Assembly: GCF_001243895.1 (NCBI RefSeq)
Contig: NZ_LN851186.1
Span: 2,170,320-2,234,319, forward strand
DNA length: 64,000 bases
Reading direction: 5' to 3'
Origin: Bacillus testis
GTDB taxonomy: Bacteria > Bacillota > Bacilli > Bacillales > DSM-1321
A model generated the notes under the pieces. It did not search any database. It was not told the origin of the DNA and saw only the letters and a program-made list of their open reading frames with translations. Numbering within the stretch: the first letter of the stretch is position 1; each line of letters starts with the position of its first letter. Below are positions 35,591 to 44,059 of the stretch, one piece after another. The translations under genes were made by a program, and so were the position numbers.

Positions 35591-35678
35591 AAAAAAGAAA
35601 CTGGCGCTGTACTGCACCCCAAAAGTAAGAGTTTCAACTCTAAACTTTTGTGGGTCACCTCACGCCAGTTTCTTTTTT
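35591..35678. terminator. Long nested hairpin acting as bidirectional terminator
   Basis: Outer 16-bp perfect arms (35591-35606 and 35663-35678, ending in A6 and T8) enclose a second, near-perfect palindrome: ACCCCAAAAGT with ACTTTTGTGGGT, then AGAGTT/AACTCT. The inner part resembles back-to-back IS-like ends or a dispersed repeat. Confidence 0.85.
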
Positions 35679-36389
35679 TTATTTGTAAACTCGATTAATT
35701 CCGTAGGCTTTCCAAGTAGAACCAGGTTCCTTTTGTAACGAAAGAGTCATTGTATCATTTCCGCTTTCTTCATTTACATTCGATTGGGAAACTGATAAAT
35801 ACTCCTTGCCGTCCTTGAGATAGAATTGATAAGTTGGTTTTCCGTTTCCCTCTTTATTCCAATTCAATTCGCTGATTGCATATCCATAGATCTCTGTTTC
35901 TTTAATGTGATACATTTGCATCCCATTCTTCTTGCCGTCCGGGCGCATATGCTCAGCAAAGTAATGATCTATGTATGCTTTATCAAATCCAGGCTGCATT
36001 TTTTTGTATACAGCCTCTTTTGACATATTCCCCTTCCAGGTATCCCTTTGCAACGAAATGATACGGTCTGTCACTTGTTTCACGCTGCCTTGGGAAGTCG
36101 TTTTATAAAAGCGGAGAGCCGACGCCGGAATAAATGCTTCTTTTCCATTGAATTCTGTTACATACCAATCTGTGTTTTCCTGAGAAATGACATTGACTTT
36201 ATCGCTTCTTTTCAATAGAGCGATTTTTGTAGCTTTCTCATTTGGCTCTGCCCTCATCCATACTCCATTCACCGCATCAACTGTGCCGACTTGGCCGCCA
36301 GAAGCTTGAACTGGCGCTGTGCCCAAACCATAAATGCCCGCTGTCATCACAAGCAAGACAAGTGCTGCAAAAAATTTCTTTGCTCCCAT
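35679..36389 (-). CDS. Secreted SH3b-domain protein
   Basis: 236 residues. A signal peptide (about 1-29, hydrophobic ALVLLVMTAGIYGLG, cut near VQASG) is followed by a bacterial SH3 domain (NGVWMRAEPNEKATKIALLKRSDKVNVI..., about 38-90). A C-terminal domain of unknown type follows. SH3b domains usually bind peptidoglycan peptides, so this may be a cell-wall associated protein, but no catalytic domain is visible. ATG with AAGGGAG upstream. The start of the long hairpin terminator overlaps its end. Confidence 0.85.
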   Translation of the reverse strand: MGAKKFFAALVLLVMTAGIYGLGTAPVQASGGQVGTVDAVNGVWMRAEPNEKATKIALLKRSDKVNVISQENTDWYVTEFNGKEAFIPASALRFYKTTSQGSVKQVTDRIISLQRDTWKGNMSKEAVYKKMQPGFDKAYIDHYFAEHMRPDGKKNGMQMYHIKETEIYGYAISELNWNKEGNGKPTYQFYLKDGKEYLSVSQSNVNEESGNDTMTLSLQKEPGSTWKAYGINRVYK

Positions 36390-36633
36390 TATATAACCGC
36401 TCCCTTTTCGTATTAATTATTCTTGCTTTCATGGACAAGAGTCTTAGTTAATACATATTCTTTAACCTTCGTCGGAGTTGCGTAAACATCTTTTGGGAGA
36501 AACGCTCTGTATTTTACGAAAGTAGATTCGATAAAAAGGTTGCTCGGTAGGAAGCATTCATCCCCTGCCGCGCAAATTTCACATAAAAATAGAAAGATTC
36601 GCCGCTGAATAATTGGAAATGGCAGACAGCACA

Positions 36634-36660
36634 AAAAAAGCAATGAGTGAACTCATTGCC
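36634..36660 (-). terminator. Terminator overlapping the end of the LacI gene
   Basis: GCAATGAGT / ACTCATTGC arms, 2-base loop plus flanking pairs, T7 tail on the minus strand. The right arm is inside the last codons of the gene. Confidence 0.85.
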
Positions 36661-37891
36661 TTTCCTGGTTCGTCCGGTTGCTGACAGATTCCCTCTCTAC
36701 AATCGAAACAGGTAATATATACTCTTCTTTCACATGGTCTCCCTTTGCCTTGCGGCGAATCAATGTCACCGCCGTTTCGGCTTTAAGGAATATATTCTGG
36801 TCGACCGTCGTCAGTTCAGGGTTGCTGTATTTGCTGAATTGGATATTATCGAATCCCATGATGGATATATCCTCAGGAACTCTATACCCCAGCTTCATCA
36901 AGCCTTTCATCAATCCAATCGCCATGATATCGGACGTACAAAATACAGCATCATATGTATATGGAGCTGCCGCGATACGGCTGGCTATACGGATTCCCTC
37001 CTCATAACTGTATGCAACCTCAGACAGATAGATGTGATTATTACTGACAGGCAATCTGTATGCTTCTAGCGCTTCCTTGTACCCAGCAATCCGCTTATCG
37101 ATGAAATTGCCCATTTCCTCCCCACACCCTACAAATGCAATCTTTTTATGTCCACGTAGGATGAGGTATTCGATACTGTCGAAAGCCCCTCTCTTGTCAT
37201 CTGATGTAATGGTAATAAACGCCTTATTATATTGGTATTCATCTACCACTACTACGGGAAGCTCCATTTGCATAAGCTTCAATGATAAATGGACTGGCAA
37301 CTTTCCGATCACGATGACCCCCAAAAAATCATGGGAAATAAATATGTCTTCATACTGATTAAAATCATTCGTATTATATACGCGAATCCCTAAATTAAAT
37401 TCCTGGACAGCACGCTCCACAGAAGCGAGAAATTCCTGATAGAATGGGTTTTCCTGCTGAATGGAATAACGTAAATCCCGATCCATCTCCATAAACACCG
37501 CAATCACTGTTTTACGCGGTTCAATAATCTGATTCAAGACATTGCTCGGGATATATCCCCATTCCCCGATTGTCCTCACCATTTTATTTTTTATTTCAGA
37601 AGGCACTTTACCTACTTTATTCTGGATAAAAGAATCAATGAAATCTGGATAAAAAGGCAATGTTTCTTTCATTGGCGTTTTTTGCTTCTCTTCTATAGGC
37701 TTGGAGGTGTTTTTAGCCAATGCTCTGGCAGTCGTGCTTGGAACATATCCCAATTCTTCAATGGCATTCAACACTCGCTGTTTTGTTTCTTCGGAAACCT
37801 TATCCACATCGTTAAGGACGTAGGAAACAGTGGCTTTGGAAACATTGGCCTTAAGCGCAACATCCTTTATGGTTACTCTTCGTGCATTCAC
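36653..37891 (-). CDS. LacI-family regulator with a partly duplicated headpiece
   Basis: 412 residues, longer than the usual 330-345. It has a standard LacI helix-turn-helix at 4-50 (VTIKDVALKANVSKATVSYVL) with hinge helix GYVPSTTARALA. An extra ~65-residue segment follows (about 60-125) containing VGKVPSEIKNKMVRTIGEWG-YIPS, which mirrors the second half of the headpiece (VDKVSEETKQRVLNAIEELG-YVPS). Next is a periplasmic-binding-like sensor domain (TVIAVFM... to the end). I chose the GTG at 37891 (GGGGGAG just upstream) and not the ATG at 38005, whose added residues are not LacI-like. It lies 117 bases downstream of the PTS permease gene on the same strand. It probably regulates that permease through the palindromes in its promoter (inference). 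Confidence 0.9.
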   Translation of the reverse strand: MNARRVTIKDVALKANVSKATVSYVLNDVDKVSEETKQRVLNAIEELGYVPSTTARALAKNTSKPIEEKQKTPMKETLPFYPDFIDSFIQNKVGKVPSEIKNKMVRTIGEWGYIPSNVLNQIIEPRKTVIAVFMEMDRDLRYSIQQENPFYQEFLASVERAVQEFNLGIRVYNTNDFNQYEDIFISHDFLGVIVIGKLPVHLSLKLMQMELPVVVVDEYQYNKAFITITSDDKRGAFDSIEYLILRGHKKIAFVGCGEEMGNFIDKRIAGYKEALEAYRLPVSNNHIYLSEVAYSYEEGIRIASRIAAAPYTYDAVFCTSDIMAIGLMKGLMKLGYRVPEDISIMGFDNIQFSKYSNPELTTVDQNIFLKAETAVTLIRRKAKGDHVKEEYILPVSIVERESVSNRTNQERQ

Positions 37892-38007
37892 TTTAACTCC
37901 CCCAAGATATAGACTGCTCATTCTTTTATTGTCGAATAAATATCTTGATTTGTAAATAGAAAATGAGCAAGGTTGCCCTTGCTCATTTTCGTTGGCATTA
38001 TGCAAAA

Positions 38008-39690
38008 TTACATAATTTCTTTAATATAGTTCTTTAATGTATCTGATTTACCACCGAAAATAGCTTGAACACCACCGGAAATTTCTAGAACTCCAGCTGC
38101 TCCCAATCTTTTCAATTCGTTTTTATCAACGACTTTTGAATCTTTTACTTCAACACGAAGTCTTGTGATACAAGCATCGATGTTTTCGATATTTTCGCTT
38201 CCGCCAAGCGCCGCAAGCACTAAAGGAGCAATTTCGCGCAATTCGTCATCTTTGCTTCCTTTTGAAGCCTTAGGTGCAGCACCAGCAGAAGTTTGGCCAG
38301 TTTTCTCTTGGAAATCTGCTTTTGTGTAAAGTTTTGTTTCTTCTTCGTCTTCTTCGCGTCCTGGTGTCTTCAAATTCAATTTTTGGATCAAAAGTTTGAA
38401 TACGAAGAAGTAGATGAAGAAGTAGACAACGCCGACAAGAAGAATGTAGTACCAATGAGTTGGTACGCCTGCTCCGGCAGGTAACAAGCCGAATAGAGTG
38501 AAGTCAATCAATCCGCCTGAGAATGTCATACCTACGAATACATTAAGAATATCCATCAACATGAATGATAGACCCGCTAGTACTGCGTGAACTGCATATA
38601 GCCATGGTGCAACAAACAAGAATGTGAATTCAATCGGTTCTGTGATACCAGTGATTGCAGCTGTACCAGCAGCAGAGAATAAAAGTGAACCGACAATTTT
38701 CTTTTTGCTTGGTTTTGCTGTTTTATACATTGCAAGTGCAGCACCTGCAAGACCGAACATCATGAATGGATACTTACCAGCCATAAAGCGGGTTGTACCA
38801 TTAACGATTTCGCTCATTGTATCAGAGTTTGCTCCGACAAGGTCTTTCATTGAGCCAAGTTGTGCAAAGTAAGCAGTGTTAGCTCCGTCAATAACTGTTG
38901 GAACACCATCGATGATTACATTTGCTTGAACAAATGAAGAGAACCAGAATGGTGTATAGAATACATGGTGCAAACCGAATGGAATCAATGAACGCTCAAT
39001 CAATCCATATAGGAATGTTCCTATTGCACCAGAAGTGTTAACAAGTTCAGCAAGTGCAGCGATACCATCTTGAACAATCGGCCAAACGAATGCAAGGATA
39101 GCACCGACAAGCGCCATAACCAATGCTGTAACAATCGGAACAAAACGTGATCCCGCAAAGAATGAGAACATTGGGTTGAAGCTGATATTATAATAGCGAT
39201 TATGCAGAACAGATGTTACAAGACCTGTTATAATACCGCCAAACACGGACATATTCAGTGTGAAGATACCTACGGTAGTTGTTACATATGTACCGTATTC
39301 TCCCACATTATCTGGAGTGATAGCGCCTAGGCTAGTGTATCCAAGTCCTAGGATTGTGGAAATAACTTGGTGCATGATGAAGAATCCGAATACAGCAGCA
39401 AGACCGGCTGTTCCTTTATCTTCTTTAGCAAGCCCTACTGCCACGCCGACAGCAAATAAGAGCGGAAGGTTACCGAAGACTATATCCCCGACATTCTTCA
39501 TGACCGTTAAAATACCATTAACGGCTTCGATATTTACGAATGAAATTAATGGGTTATAAATAGCCGGTGCGTTTTCTAAACTAGCGATACCTAACAGTGC
39601 TCCACCTATGCCCAGTAAGATACCTGCAATGGGTAACGCAGCGATCGGTAACATGATGGCTTTACCGATACGTTGTAAATACTTAAACAT
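38008..39690 (-). CDS. PTS system EIICB component, glucose/maltose-type
   Basis: 560-residue sugar permease of the phosphotransferase system. Residues 1 to about 435 form the EIIC membrane domain ([19 protein letters not shown] start, [14 protein letters not shown] substrate-site motif, [15 protein letters not shown] with the conserved GITE). An acidic, Ala-rich linker follows. The C-terminal EIIB domain (about 480-560) has the phosphorylated Cys in [11 protein letters not shown] (Cys507). An EIIA domain is absent and must come from elsewhere. The GLHH motif fits alpha-glucoside or glucose-type permeases, but the sugar is not fixed by sequence. ATG with AAAGGGAG upstream. The promoter carries two tandem palindromes and a cre-like site. 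Confidence 0.92.
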   Translation of the reverse strand: MFKYLQRIGKAIMLPIAALPIAGILLGIGGALLGIASLENAPAIYNPLISFVNIEAVNGILTVMKNVGDIVFGNLPLLFAVGVAVGLAKEDKGTAGLAAVFGFFIMHQVISTILGLGYTSLGAITPDNVGEYGTYVTTTVGIFTLNMSVFGGIITGLVTSVLHNRYYNISFNPMFSFFAGSRFVPIVTALVMALVGAILAFVWPIVQDGIAALAELVNTSGAIGTFLYGLIERSLIPFGLHHVFYTPFWFSSFVQANVIIDGVPTVIDGANTAYFAQLGSMKDLVGANSDTMSEIVNGTTRFMAGKYPFMMFGLAGAALAMYKTAKPSKKKIVGSLLFSAAGTAAITGITEPIEFTFLFVAPWLYAVHAVLAGLSFMLMDILNVFVGMTFSGGLIDFTLFGLLPAGAGVPTHWYYILLVGVVYFFIYFFVFKLLIQKLNLKTPGREEDEEETKLYTKADFQEKTGQTSAGAAPKASKGSKDDELREIAPLVLAALGGSENIENIDACITRLRVEVKDSKVVDKNELKRLGAAGVLEISGGVQAIFGGKSDTLKNYIKEIM

Positions 39691-39717
39691 ATTAATTTCT
39701 CCCTTTCTATTTCACTT

Positions 39718-39755
39718 GGTTAACAAGTTAACCTCTTTAGTTAAGCGGTTAACCT
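39718..39755. promoter_or_regulatory. Tandem palindromic operators before the PTS gene
   Basis: GGTTAACAAGTTAACC (39718-39733) is a perfect 16-bp palindrome. A related GTTAAGCGGTTAAC (39740-39753) has its centre 21 bp away, i.e. two helical turns. They sit between an extended -10 (TGA-TATAGT, minus, hexamer at 39764-39769) and the gene, so a repressor such as the neighbouring LacI protein could block the polymerase. Confidence 0.65.
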
Positions 39756-39781
39756 GCTTTCATACTATATCACAATTAACT

Positions 39782-39795
39782 GGAAAGCGGTTTCA
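39782..39795. promoter_or_regulatory. cre-like CcpA site
   Basis: On the minus strand TGAAACCGCTTTCC fits the CcpA consensus TGWAANCGNTNWCA at all but the last position. It overlaps the probable -35 region of the PTS gene, suggesting carbon catabolite control. Confidence 0.55.
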
Positions 39796-39886
39796 GATTT
39801 TGTGTCTGTTTTGTGACATTTTAATAAATTTTTTTCTTCCCTGCCTTTCTATTTATATTGACAAAAACCTCATACTTTTATACACA

Positions 39887-39918
39887 TAAAAACCTGTATA
39901 TATCGCATATACAGGTTC
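39887..39918 (-). terminator. Terminator after the epimerase-like gene
   Basis: AACCTGTATAT / ATATACAGGTT with a 6-base loop and TTTTTATG tail on the minus strand. Confidence 0.85.
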
Positions 39919-39944
39919 ATTCAAATTCTGTTTCTCATTTATTT

Positions 39945-40448
39945 CTATCCCATTATTGAAATCGAACTCAAAGATAATTTTTCTTGATTGATCCATTCAA
40001 GTGAGATTCCATATGATTCGCAATAAGCCGTTATGATTTGGACAATCAATTCTTCTGTTTTTTTATGTTCATGTATCTCGCTTTTCTCCACGTTCAAGGG
40101 CGACAGGCAATAATGGAAAGATTGTATGTGATGGTCTTTCATCTGCCCCAATATGGCAAGAGGGCATGCGATATGTTTATTATAGTAATCCTTCGCTTCA
40201 GCTTCCGTTGCTCCTGCTGGCCAGCACGATGTAAAAAGATAGACCGCACAGATGGAAAACGAATCGAAGACTAATGACAGAACCTCTTTATCGGAGCTAT
40301 CTCCTTTAATAAACACAGCGCGATGGTCGACATAATCTCTATTCCCTGATGATAAATCATCGAGAACAATAACATCTTCCGACTGGGCAATCAATTTGTT
40401 AACCAAAACACTGCCTGCTTTCCCTGCCCCTCCTATTACTAAAATCAT
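39945..40448 (-). CDS. Short NAD-binding epimerase-like protein, probably degenerate
   Basis: 167 residues matching only the N-terminal Rossmann half of the NAD-dependent epimerase/dehydratase family (GalE-like): MILVIGGAGKAGSVLV with the GGxGxxG-type motif, then VLDDLSSGN and the loop after beta-3 (FIKGDSSD). A region resembling YYNNHVACPLAILG-type text is followed by weak similarity where the Ser/Tyr/Lys catalytic residues should be. The usual SSSAAVYG and YxxxK motifs are absent. Full-length family members have about 320 residues, so this is a truncated or repurposed form. ATG with AAGGAGTG upstream. A structured RNA with a terminator lies about 165 bases before its start. Confidence 0.65.
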   Translation of the reverse strand: MILVIGGAGKAGSVLVNKLIAQSEDVIVLDDLSSGNRDYVDHRAVFIKGDSSDKEVLSLVFDSFSICAVYLFTSCWPAGATEAEAKDYYNKHIACPLAILGQMKDHHIQSFHYCLSPLNVEKSEIHEHKKTEELIVQIITAYCESYGISLEWINQEKLSLSSISIMG

Positions 40449-40612
40449 CTCTTGTCACTCCTTTTACTGAGTTGGATGAATGATTTTCCCACCACAATCA
40501 CTGTGCATCCATATTAGATCTGATTCTTACAGTATAGAAGAAAGATGTGAAAAACAACGCAAAAATGATAGTCAATTCTTTAAATTCAAAATATAACCAC
40601 AGCTTTTTACGG

Positions 40613-40854
40613 GCATAAAAAAAACAGTCCATCTCCTGAACTGTTTCAGTCTACATATAGACAAGCCGCTTTTGCCGTATGCAAGTAAGAAAGTTTTAAA
40701 CCACCACTTCACAAAGTGGGTGTTCGCAAGAACGTTCCTGCCCGTCCTCCTTGTCATATAGACAGAGGCCTATCATTTCCGTCCTTATAATAAAACTCCC
40801 TATTTTATCTTAAAGGTTAAAACTTAATTAGTCAGTACGAACAACGCAGCTTCT
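40613..40854 (-). ncRNA. Candidate structured RNA of about 240 nt
   Basis: No convincing ORF, but dense base-pairing. A long closing helix joins AAGCTGC (40846-40852) to GCGGCTT (40663-40669), extended by CGTA/TACG and GTTG/CAA pairs. A second helix pairs AAGTTTTAACC (40815-40825) with GGTTTAAAACTT (40691-40702). Inside are at least three local hairpins: CCACTT-TGTG-AAGTGG (40704-40719), GTTC-TTGC-GAAC (40722-40733) and CCTCTGTC-TATAT-GACA...GAGG (40746-40768). A strong promoter lies at one end and a Rho-independent terminator at the other. The long closing rod recalls 6S RNA, but the multi-hairpin interior does not; I cannot name the family. It could be a free RNA or a riboswitch-like leader of the epimerase-like gene. 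Confidence 0.72.
40614..40647 (-). terminator. Terminator of the structured RNA
   Basis: AAACAGTTC / GGACTGTTT nine-pair stem (one G-U), 7-base loop and eight T on the minus strand. Confidence 0.88.
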
Positions 40855-40860
40855 GTTAGT

Positions 40861-40889
40861 ATAATACTCTTTTCTTGCCGGAAAATCAA
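40861..40889 (-). promoter_or_regulatory. SigA-type promoter of the structured RNA
   Basis: TTGATT (40884-40889) and TATTAT (40861-40866) on the minus strand with a 17-base spacer. The predicted start near 40854 lies at the 5' end of the closing helix. Confidence 0.8.
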
Positions 40890-40932
40890 CAGATTGAAAT
40901 GTCCTTTTTATTCCATGTTCCACATCTCTGGT

Positions 40933-41814
40933 TTACACACGTACACGCTTCTCCTGTTTTACCGTTTTACCGGCAATGACAGTCGGTTCTAACCCCAAAG
41001 AAGTCTGTGGCATTAAAACATAATAGATCATGCCGGCTTCTGGTTGGCGGACCGTTTCAACAACTGCATACCCTTCTTCAAACAACAGGCTAAACAAAAA
41101 CCTCGTTTTCAGCCGCCATTCCCTCGCCAATTCCATATTCTCTCTCTTCACCTGTTGGAAATGAGCAGGAATGGGTACAAAAATAGTGTCTTCTGCGTCG
41201 ATCATGCTTTTGATTGCTTCCTCGTCTATGCAGCCCAACATAGGGAATCCATTTGCCCCATAAGTGACCGGAATCCTATCCATCATCTTTTTATCCAAGA
41301 CGGGAGGGACTACTGCATGGCGGCTTTTAGGCAACCATTCTACCTGAAATCTATCCGATTCCAAGCCATGGTTCAGGGGACCGCCGAGATCGCCGTAACA
41401 ATTGACTTTATAGGAACGGCAAAAAGCGCCTAATTTAGATATATTCAAATTGGCATTAACACTCTCCAAGGGATCATAGGTCCAGGTAATCAAATCATAT
41501 CCTTTGGCTGCTGCCACTTCTTTCTGAGCCAATTTTAAGCGGAGGCCATAGCCTTTTCCTCTATATTCGGGATGGATGCCCAATAAATGTGAACACAGAT
41601 AGACCTGTCCATCTTTGAACCCGGGAAAACTGTATTGGAAGCCGGCCAACACGTTTTGGTCATATAACCCAAGGACAATCCCCCCGTTTTTAGCAGCGGT
41701 AAATGTTTGCTGAATCGGAGTGCTGCCTGTGCCCCACACCAGATGCTCAAGTTCTTGGACTTCTTTCAGTTCTTCAACGGTTTCCAGCACTGCGATTCTT
41801 ATATCTTCTTTCAT
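40933..41814 (-). CDS. GNAT-superfamily acetyltransferase (COG3375-like)
   Basis: 293 residues. The N-terminal half is a GNAT domain with a plausible acetyl-CoA site in GIHPEYRGKGYGLRLKLAQ (R/Q-x-x-G-x-G/A as RGKGYG, about 77-95). The stretch ITWTYDPLESVNANLNISKLG that follows is characteristic of the COG3375 predicted acetyltransferases. The C-terminal half has no recognised motif. Substrate unknown. ATG at 41814 with GAGGGG upstream is preferred over a TTG eight codons earlier. It is read away from the divergent-looking spacer before the sigY operon end; it is probably its own transcript. Confidence 0.85.
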   Translation of the reverse strand: MKEDIRIAVLETVEELKEVQELEHLVWGTGSTPIQQTFTAAKNGGIVLGLYDQNVLAGFQYSFPGFKDGQVYLCSHLLGIHPEYRGKGYGLRLKLAQKEVAAAKGYDLITWTYDPLESVNANLNISKLGAFCRSYKVNCYGDLGGPLNHGLESDRFQVEWLPKSRHAVVPPVLDKKMMDRIPVTYGANGFPMLGCIDEEAIKSMIDAEDTIFVPIPAHFQQVKRENMELAREWRLKTRFLFSLLFEEGYAVVETVRQPEAGMIYYVLMPQTSLGLEPTVIAGKTVKQEKRVRV

Positions 41815-41978
41815 ATCTGTATCCCCTCTCGCTGCCAAATTAATGATCTCTTTGCTTTCAACGTATCCATCCCCTAATAGAATTAGCTGCTGATTTACTT
41901 GTATGTCAAGAACCTAAAAGAGCAAATCTGATTTGATTTGGCCAAGTACACCAAAAGATTCGCTCCTTTTTATTCTTT

Positions 41979-42755
41979 TCAAGCATTTATATTCCTTTTC
42001 AAAGCATATGATGCTGCAAAGAGTAAGAGTATTATAGCAATCAACGTCACCAAAAGACAACCTGTAAACCCAGACGGCATTGAACCTTCCGTGATCATTG
42101 AAACGGCGTAGTCACTCAGCTGTGTCGGAAGCCAGGCGAGCGGAACAGAAAACCAGCCACCGGCTATCATCAAGGCACCCAATACGACCGCCGAAACCAT
42201 CGCAACCGTAGCATTATTAAGAAAAATTGAACTGCACGCCAAGATTACCGCCACCACAAAACAAACGAAAAGCAAGTAGACCAAGAGCCCCAATAAAGCG
42301 TAGTCCCAGTTCAAATCCCCGAAGAGCACCGACGTATAGTAACCTGACAATAAAAAGCCGAATGTGACAGACAGAATGGCAAGAAGGCAATATGCCACCA
42401 GTTTGCTTCCTATTATATGGAAGGTTGCAACAGGCCTTGTCAACAGGAACACAAGCGAACCATTTTTCCGCTCATCTGCCACAGCTCCCATTGTCGCCAC
42501 GATGAAAAGCAATATACCGATGCTATTATTTTGCGAAAGCACGGAAGCCATCACTTCCTCAGCCGTAGGAACCGGGATTTTAAAAATAGCTCCCTCGGGA
42601 AGGCTTCCGCTCAATTTCATTATATCTTCCATATAAAAGCTGCTGATTGGCTGCATGATGCTTAGGAGGCTGATGACTGCCGGAAGCCAAATCCATTTAT
42701 AATTGCGCCAAAGTGTCCTCCACTCTTTCAAAAACAGCCATTTCATATTAACCAA
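41979..42755 (-). CDS. yxlG: ABC-2 type permease, YxlG-like
   Basis: 258 residues with six hydrophobic segments of the ABC-2 transporter type. There is a long N-terminal region WLFLKEWRTLWRNYKWIWLP and the second segment motif VADERKNGSLVFLLTRPV, which is common in such permeases. It overlaps the end of the ATPase gene by 8 bases, and its TTG start uses GGAGG 9 bases upstream. An ATG three codons later is an alternative. It is the last gene of the sigY operon. In B. subtilis YxlF-YxlG form an ABC exporter; the transported substrate is not known. Confidence 0.9.
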   Translation of the reverse strand: MVNMKWLFLKEWRTLWRNYKWIWLPAVISLLSIMQPISSFYMEDIMKLSGSLPEGAIFKIPVPTAEEVMASVLSQNNSIGILLFIVATMGAVADERKNGSLVFLLTRPVATFHIIGSKLVAYCLLAILSVTFGFLLSGYYTSVLFGDLNWDYALLGLLVYLLFVCFVVAVILACSSIFLNNATVAMVSAVVLGALMIAGGWFSVPLAWLPTQLSDYAVSMITEGSMPSGFTGCLLVTLIAIILLLFAASYALKRNINA

Positions 42756-43635
42756 TTTTCATCGCCTCCATAAATACGTCTTCCAGCGAATATTTTTTCT
42801 CGCTGAAAGAGCGGATGGTAATAGAGCGATCAAGGCACCAACGTAAAAATTCACTGTTGGAATACTCATTTTTTATGACAATGCCGTACCGTCTATGGCC
42901 GAGCATTTCCCAATTTTGAACCAAAGGGCATGCATCCCATTCCACGTTTGTTTCAGTGGCCGTTTCAATAAGCAAGGTATGGTTTCGGCTGGAGAGAAGA
43001 CTCTCCAAAGTCCCCTGGGCCACCAGCTTTCCTTTGCGCATCAGCAAAACATCGTCACTTATTTCTTCAGCGTCATGCAACACATGAGTAGAGTATAGGA
43101 TTGTCGTTGTTTTTTTCAACTTGGAAAGCAGGTCCATACATTCCCTCCTCCCTATGGGATCCAATGCGGAAACCGGTTCATCCAACAGCAAGATATCCGG
43201 CCTGTGCAGGATTGCCTGCGCTATGCCGAGGCGCTGCTTCATCCCCCCGGAAAAACCGGCAATTTGCAAAGAAGCCGCATGGCTAATGCCTGTTATCTCC
43301 ATCACTTCATCCATTCGGCTAAGCAACTCTTTCTTCTCCATACCTGAAAGCCCGCCCATAAGCCGCAGAAATTCTACTGCTTTCATTTCTTCAAAAAAGT
43401 GCGGTGCTTGCGGCAGGTAACCGATTCTCCTTTTCCAATCTTTTTCTTGATGCAAAGAAATAGTGCCTGCTGTCGGCCGAATCAACCCAGCAATCATCTT
43501 CAGCAAAGTCGACTTTCCGGCTCCATTGCTTCCGATAAGAGCCACACATCTACCTTGTTGGAGATGAAAAGAAATCCGATCAACCGCATGGACCGCCGGA
43601 AATTTTTTTGTGACTTCCTTCACAATGATATCCAT
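42748..43635 (-). CDS. yxlF: ABC transporter ATPase, YxlF-like
   Basis: 295-residue ATP-binding protein. Walker A is GSNGAGKST (35-43), the Q-loop lies within LPQAPHFFEE, the signature is FSGGMKQR (128-135), Walker B is DILLLDEP (147-154) and the switch His is in STHVLHDAEE. The C-terminal domain of about 80 residues is typical of DrrA/NatA-type exporter ATPases. It partners with the overlapping YxlG permease and lies inside the sigY operon. ATG with AAAGGAG upstream. Confidence 0.95.
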   Translation of the reverse strand: MDIIVKEVTKKFPAVHAVDRISFHLQQGRCVALIGSNGAGKSTLLKMIAGLIRPTAGTISLHQEKDWKRRIGYLPQAPHFFEEMKAVEFLRLMGGLSGMEKKELLSRMDEVMEITGISHAASLQIAGFSGGMKQRLGIAQAILHRPDILLLDEPVSALDPIGRRECMDLLSKLKKTTTILYSTHVLHDAEEISDDVLLMRKGKLVAQGTLESLLSSRNHTLLIETATETNVEWDACPLVQNWEMLGHRRYGIVIKNEYSNSEFLRWCLDRSITIRSFSEKKYSLEDVFMEAMKIG

Positions 43636-43638
43636 GGC

Positions 43639-43833
43639 TCATTTCTCCTTTCTTCCGATTGTAAAGTAAGCGACAGGGCCAACAATATTCACAAATAAGA
43701 TGATAATCGTCCATAACCATTTAGGGCCATTTGTGTGTGGGCGCTTATAAAGGCTCACTAAAGCTGTAACCATCAAAATCAACTGCAGAACAACAACTGG
43801 CCATAATAATTGAATCAATCGAGTTGTATCCAC
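43639..43833 (-). CDS. yxlE: YxlE-like small membrane protein (PLDc_N type)
   Basis: 64 residues, two transmembrane segments, with the PLDc_N-like pattern: a first helix, the loop KRPHTNGPKWLWTI and a final helix ending GPVAYFTIGRKEK. This domain is the membrane part of phospholipase-D-type proteins but here stands without a catalytic domain. It is the fourth gene of the sigY operon. GTG start with GGGGGG at 6 bases, immediately after the YxlD stop. Confidence 0.85.
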   Translation of the reverse strand: MDTTRLIQLLWPVVVLQLILMVTALVSLYKRPHTNGPKWLWTIIILFVNIVGPVAYFTIGRKEK

Positions 43834-43834
43834 A

Positions 43835-44059
43835 TTAATCCCCCCTCTTCTGTCTATTGGAATACAAGATAAAAAGAAGATAAATAATCGTCCCGGAAGG
43901 AATGTTCAGCAGGCCAACAAACCCCCAAAACCACGGATTATATCCCCTTTTCCGCGCAGAAAGAAAAATACATGTGCTCTGGACAAGAAGAGCAGTCCCC
44001 ACACATACCGCCAATATGATCCTTGTGTTCACTGGTAATGAATTGAAATCGACAGTCAT
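43835..44059 (-). CDS. yxlD: YxlD-like membrane protein, probable SigY anti-sigma partner
   Basis: 74 residues. The product starts MTVDFNSLPVNTRII, has two hydrophobic segments and the motif SARKRGYNPWFWGFVGLLN typical of PLDc_N-type small membrane proteins. In B. subtilis YxlC and YxlD are both needed to restrain SigY; that is knowledge from the model species. Its ATG overlaps the YxlC stop (ATGA, 44056-44059), with AAAGGGAG upstream. A longer in-frame extension to 44191 would run backwards over YxlC and is not credible. Confidence 0.85.
   Translation of the reverse strand: MTVDFNSLPVNTRIILAVCVGTALLVQSTCIFLSARKRGYNPWFWGFVGLLNIPSGTIIYLLFILYSNRQKRGD

Noticed and set aside
36413..36643. 76-codon minus-strand ORF between the SH3b and LacI genes
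   Set aside because: No ribosome-binding site and no recognisable feature; its C-terminal half looks faintly protein-like, so it may be a remnant, but I cannot support it.
40572..40757. 61-codon minus-strand ORF
   Set aside because: It crosses the helices and terminator of the structured RNA, and its amino-acid text has no protein-like features.
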